Below the pieces are notes generated by a model that had not been told where the DNA came from, did not search any database, and worked only from the letters and a program-made list of their open reading frames with translations. From JAAZGD01 sp034003765 (GTDB lineage Bacteria; Bacillota; Clostridia; Peptostreptococcales; Anaerovoracaceae), in the NCBI GenBank assembly GCA_034003765.1, contig JAVEXZ010000007.1, positions 16,088 through 80,087 on the forward strand: a stretch of DNA of 64,000 bases, written 5' to 3'. Shown here in pieces: positions 59,702 to 64,000 of the stretch (positions within the stretch are counted from its first letter, which is position 1; every line of letters begins with the position of its first letter). Made by a program: the position numbers and the translations under genes.

Positions 59702-61331
59702 TTCCTTGCATCTCCACCAGCTTTCGTACTTGCTGAGGATCGGGGTTAACCTTCCGCATATACCCCATACCTGATTTGCTATATTCCTTGAAGGTTCCAC
59801 ACTTGAGAATTGTTATATCTAGTGGGTCCATTCCCAATATTTTTTTTAGATCATCGTAATCTTGGTCCAAGTACTTAAAATAAATACTTAAGTGGTTTCT
59901 TAAGATTTCTCGGCTCATAGCACTGGTAGCCAGAGATTCTTTTTTCATCTCCACGTAAATATGCATTTGGGGTTTGTTTTGCGGTGTAAACTCCTTAAGA
60001 GCTATCCAGTCTTTTATAGCCAAGCCAGATAGCTTAATAACATTTTCAATGGCTCCCTTGGTAATCCTTGTAAATCCAGCGATATCAATAACGTCAGGGG
60101 TCCTGTCTATATACTTAAACCTGGGTATTCTTGATTCGTCTGTGGGGTTTTGGGGAGTGACGCAACGGTAGACATCCCCTACACGATACCTCATAAAGGC
60201 TCCACCCTTAAGGACAGAAACCACTAATTCATATTTTTCACCAGCTTCCACCTCATCCATTAAGCATGTTACAGGGTTGTAGGAGGGATCTAGTTCATTT
60301 CTCTCCATCTCTTTTTCGGAAATGAATTCATAGTAACAAGCATCAGGGAAAAATACCATTCCATCTCTTGTCCATGTTTCAGTGCCAATAAGGGTAGGCT
60401 CTGTTCCTGCAAAAAGTTCCATTGGTCTAATGCCCCAAAGGTCTTCCAGTTCATCTTTGTAACAACAATTATCAGTGCCTGCAACCATAAAGCCCTTTAG
60501 GTGGAAGAGGTCCTTTGGCTTCATCTCTCTGCCTTCTTTTTTGCACCGCCTCTTTGCTTTGAGGTAGCGGAAGACCATAGTGGGCGACATGGTTTTAGCC
60601 TTTTCAAATCCACCACCTTGACCACTACTTACCAATTTAGAAAAGCTCATACTTATAAAATATAGGACGCTACCCAGCCCAAAGAAATACTCTATTCCCT
60701 GAGTCGCCCCCATCTTAAAACCTTTCTTGTTTCTCTCCGTGAAATTTAGGGTTTCTGCTTCTTTTACTGATGGTAAGAATGCAATATTAATCTCTTTGTT
60801 AAGTGCTCTTGGAAATAATCCCGTGGCATAGGGTAGGGGTGCAAGGCCATATAGAAAGTGATATTTAGGAGAAATATCAAAAGACCCTTTTTTCTTTCCT
60901 GTAGCTAGTATCAAACAAGCCAATAGGTTGTTCCTAAAAGTGGCTAGCATTTCTCTGGTATAGGGGGCAAGTTTAATTGGAAATCTTCCTCCCTCCCAAG
61001 TTGTTTGCAGCCATAATACTGCGTCGCCTGGAAGCATTTCGTCTTTTTTTAATAAAAGGATCTCTGCATAATCTTGATAGGTGGTCAAAGGAAATTGCTC
61101 TCTAAACTCCTTGATTGATTGGGGGTTATCACGGCCTATAAGGTTCTTCCCTAATTCGCAATTACGAAAAGCCTCAATCTGCTCCTCCATTAGCCTTGTC
61201 TGAATTCTCATATAAGATGCCATGTCCAATTCAAGAAAACCACAGTACTCTGCCCAAATTTCTTCTTGAGAATAATGTTTTAGTTTTTCTTCGAATCTCA
61301 TAAAACTATCCCTTTCTTCTTGTGTTAGCAA
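59664..61331 (-). CDS. GH3-family acyl-adenylate-forming protein
   Basis: A 555-residue protein resembling the GH3 (auxin-responsive) superfamily: TTWEGGRFPIKLAPYT (110-125) in the place of the P-loop, ELFAGTEPTLIG (305-316), MRYRVGDVYRCV (380-391) and FKYIDRTPDVIDIAGFTRI (405-423). Plant GH3 enzymes adenylate acids and join them to amino acids; bacterial relatives are uncharacterised. It likely activates a carboxylate substrate. Overlaps the methyltransferase-like gene by 26 bp and the signalling gene by 38 bp. Confidence 0.8.
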   Translation of the reverse strand: MLTQEERDSFMRFEEKLKHYSQEEIWAEYCGFLELDMASYMRIQTRLMEEQIEAFRNCELGKNLIGRDNPQSIKEFREQFPLTTYQDYAEILLLKKDEMLPGDAVLWLQTTWEGGRFPIKLAPYTREMLATFRNNLLACLILATGKKKGSFDISPKYHFLYGLAPLPYATGLFPRALNKEINIAFLPSVKEAETLNFTERNKKGFKMGATQGIEYFFGLGSVLYFISMSFSKLVSSGQGGGFEKAKTMSPTMVFRYLKAKRRCKKEGREMKPKDLFHLKGFMVAGTDNCCYKDELEDLWGIRPMELFAGTEPTLIGTETWTRDGMVFFPDACYYEFISEKEMERNELDPSYNPVTCLMDEVEAGEKYELVVSVLKGGAFMRYRVGDVYRCVTPQNPTDESRIPRFKYIDRTPDVIDIAGFTRITKGAIENVIKLSGLAIKDWIALKEFTPQNKPQMHIYVEMKKESLATSAMSREILRNHLSIYFKYLDQDYDDLKKILGMDPLDITILKCGTFKEYSKSGMGYMRKVNPDPQQVRKLVEMQGNVWVNGGGEDSD

Positions 61332-61881
61332 AGCTAGCTTTAATACTTGCTGGTCTGGGAATCAAAAAAGGTACTTTTTCCTTGTAGACTTCATAGTCCT
61401 CAAAAAGATGAGGAAAAGTCCACAGGTCTTGGAACAAAACATATAAAAAATTACAGACTATAAACACAGCAACCACCAAAATAGCTGCTGTACTTTGAAG
61501 ACCCAGGGCGAAAAATATATAGGCTCCTGTAAACCACAAAAATCCAGGATGTCGGCATATACCATACATACCTTGGTCACATACACCTGGGGGATCATTC
61601 TCACTAGATGTGATATATGTCTTGCTAAATGGAATAGCAATAAAAAGTGCATACATCAAAAGTAGGAAGAAAAGTCCCGAAATAATTAGCATGACAACTT
61701 GCCAAGCTCTAGCTTCAAGTAAAACCCCTGATTCTACTAGCAAAGTTAAACTAGTAGCGACGATTATCAAGATGCCCATAAAGAAAAGGCTCTTCAATGG
61801 TTTCTTATTCCATTTCACTTGATTTATATCATAAAGGCCAAAGAGTAAGAAGGAAAACAATCCCATAATGACTAATATCAT
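61306..61881 (-). CDS. ICMT-like integral membrane methyltransferase family protein
   Basis: A 191-residue protein with five or so membrane helices and the C-terminal pattern GMYGICRHPGFLWF ... FEDYEVYKEKVPFLIPRP, which resembles isoprenylcysteine carboxyl methyltransferase and PEMT-type phospholipid methyltransferases (RHP plus E/Y residues near the end). In bacteria the substrates are mostly unknown; lipid or small-molecule methylation is possible. First gene of the nine-gene operon. Confidence 0.75.
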   Translation of the reverse strand: MILVIMGLFSFLLFGLYDINQVKWNKKPLKSLFFMGILIIVATSLTLLVESGVLLEARAWQVVMLIISGLFFLLLMYALFIAIPFSKTYITSSENDPPGVCDQGMYGICRHPGFLWFTGAYIFFALGLQSTAAILVVAVFIVCNFLYVLFQDLWTFPHLFEDYEVYKEKVPFLIPRPASIKASFANTRRKG

Positions 61882-61964
61882 TTTGCCTTAACTCTCCTTC
61901 TATATCTTTGGTAATTTAAGTTCTAATATGATTGGGCTAGTGTCTCGGAAAATCTCTATTAAAA

Positions 61965-62010
61965 GAAATCCTTGTTAAGTGAAATAATAACACTTTTTAA
62001 CAAGGATTTC
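61965..62010 (-). terminator. long perfect inverted repeat downstream of the flavodiiron gene
   Basis: GAAATCCTTGTTAA (61965-61978) pairs perfectly with 61997-62010, followed on the minus strand by TTTTAATAG. Probable terminator of the flavodiiron gene and boundary of the operon. Confidence 0.65.
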
Positions 62011-62076
62011 AATTGTTTTGTGGGTTTCTTAGCAAAGGCGATTTTTCTGTTCTAACAGTTTATTGCACTGAGGATT

Positions 62077-63264
62077 TTACAATTTTGCTAGTTTCTTACC
62101 AAAAGCAATAGCTTCTTCTTCTTGCTCTTTTCCAGGAACCCACATGGCTCTTAGATTATCATCCATCACTTCAAAACCAGCATCCTCAATCTTTTCGGCT
62201 AGCACCTTCTGGGCTTCTCCGCTCCATCCATAACATCCAAATGTGGCCGCCTTCTTGTTTTTGAATTTCATAGCTTTCGCTAGGTGAATAAAACCAACCA
62301 TGCTAGGCATAGCGCTGTTGTAAAAGGTAGGTGAACCCAAGACAAGAGTTTTAGATTTGAAGATTTCAGTAATCAAATCATTCTCATCACTTTTAGTTAT
62401 ATTAAATGCTTTAACCACAAGATCAGGGTCTGCTAGGCTAACCCCTTCTGCTATTTTTTCAGCCAACCTTTTGGTGCCATTCCACATTGTATCGTAAATA
62501 ACCGTTATTTGATTTTCTTGATAATCGTTAGCCCACTCACTATATTTTTCAACTATCTGCATAGGATTGTCTCTCCAAATCACCCCATGGCTAGTTGCAA
62601 TTATGTCTATGGTAAGGTTTAGGGCCATTATCTCTTCTAACTTCTTGCGAAGCATAGGGTTGAATGGATTTAGTATATTGGCAAAATACTTCATAGCCTC
62701 TTGCATAAGGACGCACTGATCTGCCAAATCATTAAACAAGCCTTCGTTTGCATAATGCTGACCAAAGGCATCATTACTGAATAAGATATTATCTCCAGTA
62801 AGATATGAAGCCATGCTGTCTGGCCAATGTAACATCTGCATCTCTACAAAGATAAGCTTCTTGCCATTACCAACATCTAGGCTATCTCCAGTCTTTACTA
62901 CGTGAAAATCCCAATCTTTCTTGTACTGGCCTTTCAAACTCTTCACTGCATTTGCTGAGCAGTAGATAGGTGTATTTGGAATCTTCTCCATGAGGGCAGG
63001 TAGAGACCCGCTGTGGTCAACCTCTCCATGATTCATTACTATATAATCGATTTTTGCTAGGTCGATTTCTGATTCCAGATTCTTTACAAACTCATCAGCA
63101 AAGGGAAGCCAAACCCCATCCATAAGAACAGTCTTTTCTTCCTCGATTAGGTATGCGTTATAGGTTGAGCCGTGGTGAGTAGAGTATTCATTGCCATGAA
63201 AGGCTTCAAGCTCCCAGTCAATTTTACCAACCCATGAAACATTATTTTTTACTAGTTTTCTCAT
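62077..63264 (-). CDS. flavodiiron protein (A-type flavoprotein, O2/NO reductase)
   Basis: A 395-residue oxygen- and/or NO-reducing enzyme protecting the anaerobe. N-terminal metallo-beta-lactamase-like domain with diiron ligands H79, E81, D83 (NHGEVDHSG), H146, D165 and H225, matching the rubredoxin:oxygen oxidoreductase spacing. C-terminal flavodoxin domain (from about 250; VIYDTMWNGTKRLAE) binds FMN. AAGGAG precedes the ATG at 63264. The electron donor (rubredoxin or similar) is not encoded nearby. Monocistronic. Confidence 0.96.
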   Translation of the reverse strand: MRKLVKNNVSWVGKIDWELEAFHGNEYSTHHGSTYNAYLIEEEKTVLMDGVWLPFADEFVKNLESEIDLAKIDYIVMNHGEVDHSGSLPALMEKIPNTPIYCSANAVKSLKGQYKKDWDFHVVKTGDSLDVGNGKKLIFVEMQMLHWPDSMASYLTGDNILFSNDAFGQHYANEGLFNDLADQCVLMQEAMKYFANILNPFNPMLRKKLEEIMALNLTIDIIATSHGVIWRDNPMQIVEKYSEWANDYQENQITVIYDTMWNGTKRLAEKIAEGVSLADPDLVVKAFNITKSDENDLITEIFKSKTLVLGSPTFYNSAMPSMVGFIHLAKAMKFKNKKAATFGCYGWSGEAQKVLAEKIEDAGFEVMDDNLRAMWVPGKEQEEEAIAFGKKLAKL

Positions 63265-63292
63265 TTTTCTTCTCCTTGTTATTGTCAATTTC

Positions 63293-63305
63293 GGTTAATT
63301 TAACC
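63293..63305. promoter_or_regulatory. palindrome in the flavodiiron promoter region
   Basis: GGTTAATTTAACC is a perfect 13-bp palindrome about 30 bp before the ATG, just downstream of an AT-rich -10-like TATATTATATAG. Position fits a repressor site. Confidence 0.4.
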
Positions 63306-63472
63306 ATTTACACTATATAATATATTAAGCCACTCCTTAGTGGTGTCAGTGATTTGCTTACGGAGCATTTGTAAGATCCAATTTAATTGGTCATAGTTTT
63401 TAAACACTGATTCCTTTGGCTATACTTGTCTCCTTGTAATTTGTTTGTTGATAGTTGTCAGTTCTGCTTTGT

Positions 63473-64000
63473 CTAGCCGCACTTTGAATAACCGCAATTC
63501 CTACATGTAACGCATCCACCTTCGTGTTCCAACTGGCTACCACACTCTGGGCAGTATTTCGCGGTTTTCTTGTCTTGCTCCTTGCTAGCCACTTTTCGGG
63601 CAGTAGATTCGATGGTAGCAATTCCATTGCTTCCAGTTTTGGAAGCCTCCATTACCTTCTCAATGGTTTTAGCTATAGCATCAGGACAAGATGTAACCCC
63701 CAGGCCCTTCTGCCTTATGGTGGAAGCGCAACGAATACCTCGTAATTGCTCAGCAAGGACTTCTCCATCCATACCGCTTCTCAGGGCTATTGATATAAGA
63801 CGTGCCGTTGCCTCAGACTGAGAAGGGCATCCTCCAGCCCGTCCAGTATTAGTAAATACTTCACAAATACCTTTCTCATCATAGTTTACGGTAATATACA
63901 GATTACCGCAACCAATTTTAACCTTTTCTGTAAATCCCATTGTTACATTTGGCCTAGGCCTTGGAACAATAGCGGCTTCTTTTTTAAGCTCTTGAAGCCC
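63473..64000 (-). CDS. nrdJ: adenosylcobalamin-dependent ribonucleotide reductase, C-terminal part (gene runs off the window)
   Basis: Only the last 175 or so codons are in the window; the frame is open to its right edge and includes PRPRPNVTMGFTEKVKIGCG. The segment has the class II C-terminal module (GRAGGCPSQSEATARLISIALRSG) and ends in a zinc-ribbon / redox-cysteine tail (YCPECGSQLEHEGG ... CRNCGYSKCG). Class II enzymes reduce ribonucleotides without oxygen using B12. Internal ATG starts at 63940 should not be taken as the gene start. Confidence 0.92.
   Translation of the reverse strand, partial: GLQELKKEAAIVPRPRPNVTMGFTEKVKIGCGNLYITVNYDEKGICEVFTNTGRAGGCPSQSEATARLISIALRSGMDGEVLAEQLRGIRCASTIRQKGLGVTSCPDAIAKTIEKVMEASKTGSNGIATIESTARKVASKEQDKKTAKYCPECGSQLEHEGGCVTCRNCGYSKCG

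Noticed and set aside
61965..62010. Inverted repeat containing TTGTTAA and TTAACAA, considered as a Rex operator
   Set aside because: The half sites are 18 bp apart, not the four of Rex sites, and the long perfect stem downstream of a gene fits a terminator better.

Overview
The window reads as chromosome of an anaerobic, low-to-moderate-GC member of the Clostridia (Firmicutes). Evidence: strong AGGAGG-type ribosome binding sites, sigma-A promoters, CIRCE control of groESL, a Rex redox repressor, an [FeFe] hydrogenase, a 2x[4Fe-4S] ferredoxin, a flavodiiron protein, a B12-dependent ribonucleotide reductase and a biotin carrier / sodium-pump decarboxylase cluster. A genus cannot be named from the sequence. 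One run of 100 N (21498-21597) marks an assembly gap whose two flanks are identical, so it is probably a tandem-repeat collapse at the start of tsaE. No rRNA, tRNA, CRISPR array or prophage was seen.

Layout. 0.35-1.7 kb: intact IS256-family element. 1.9-7.3 kb: crotonase lacking both catalytic glutamates, MFS transporter, vanY-guaB operon (the IMP dehydrogenase is of the Tritrichomonas foetus type and its 3' end is tandemly duplicated), a candidate 73-nt small RNA with its own promoter and terminator, and an XRE regulator. 7.4-10.9 kb: 1151-residue [FeFe] hydrogenase / NAD(P)H-flavoprotein fusion with a Rex-like operator upstream. 11.2-18.7 kb: groESL with CIRCE, an OGG1-type glycosylase, a P-loop protein, ferredoxin, rex, acpP and an ABC-F protein. 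18.7-22.6 kb: tsaD-rimI-tsaB-tsaE and a riboflavin transporter under an FMN riboswitch. 22.8-25.7 kb: pepV, capA, nfu. 25.8-32.0 kb: complete branched-chain amino-acid ABC transporter with a binding protein at each end. 32.0-38.4 kb: dus, coaX, a methylmalonyl-CoA-decarboxylase-like set without its beta subunit, and a PucR regulator. 38.4-45.5 kb: ftsH, tilS, lipoprotein, tatD, metG. 45.6-49.2 kb: heterodimeric ABC exporter. 49.3-61.9 kb: nine tightly packed genes forming an undescribed-looking acyl-activation / acyl-transfer / acyl-CoA-reduction operon with a c-di-GMP signalling protein. 62-64 kb: flavodiiron protein and the 3' end of nrdJ.

Themes. Redox homeostasis is concentrated here (Rex, hydrogenase, ferredoxin, flavodiiron protein, Nfu). 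The nine-gene operon at 49.3-61.9 kb is the best candidate for an uncharacterised system: it joins a GH3-type and an ANL-type acyl-activating enzyme, an E2/CAT-fold acyltransferase whose catalytic His is replaced, a PlsC-like acyltransferase with a zinc ribbon, an acylating aldehyde dehydrogenase, an ICMT-like membrane methyltransferase and a GAF-degenerate GGDEF-HD-GYP protein. A second pattern is that dus, tilS and the ABC exporter each have an extended -10 box (TGNTATAAT) only 6-8 nt before the ATG and no Shine-Dalgarno, suggesting leaderless mRNAs. Short tandem repeats recur at gene ends (guaB, fdx/rex, pepV, tsaE) and inside tsaB.
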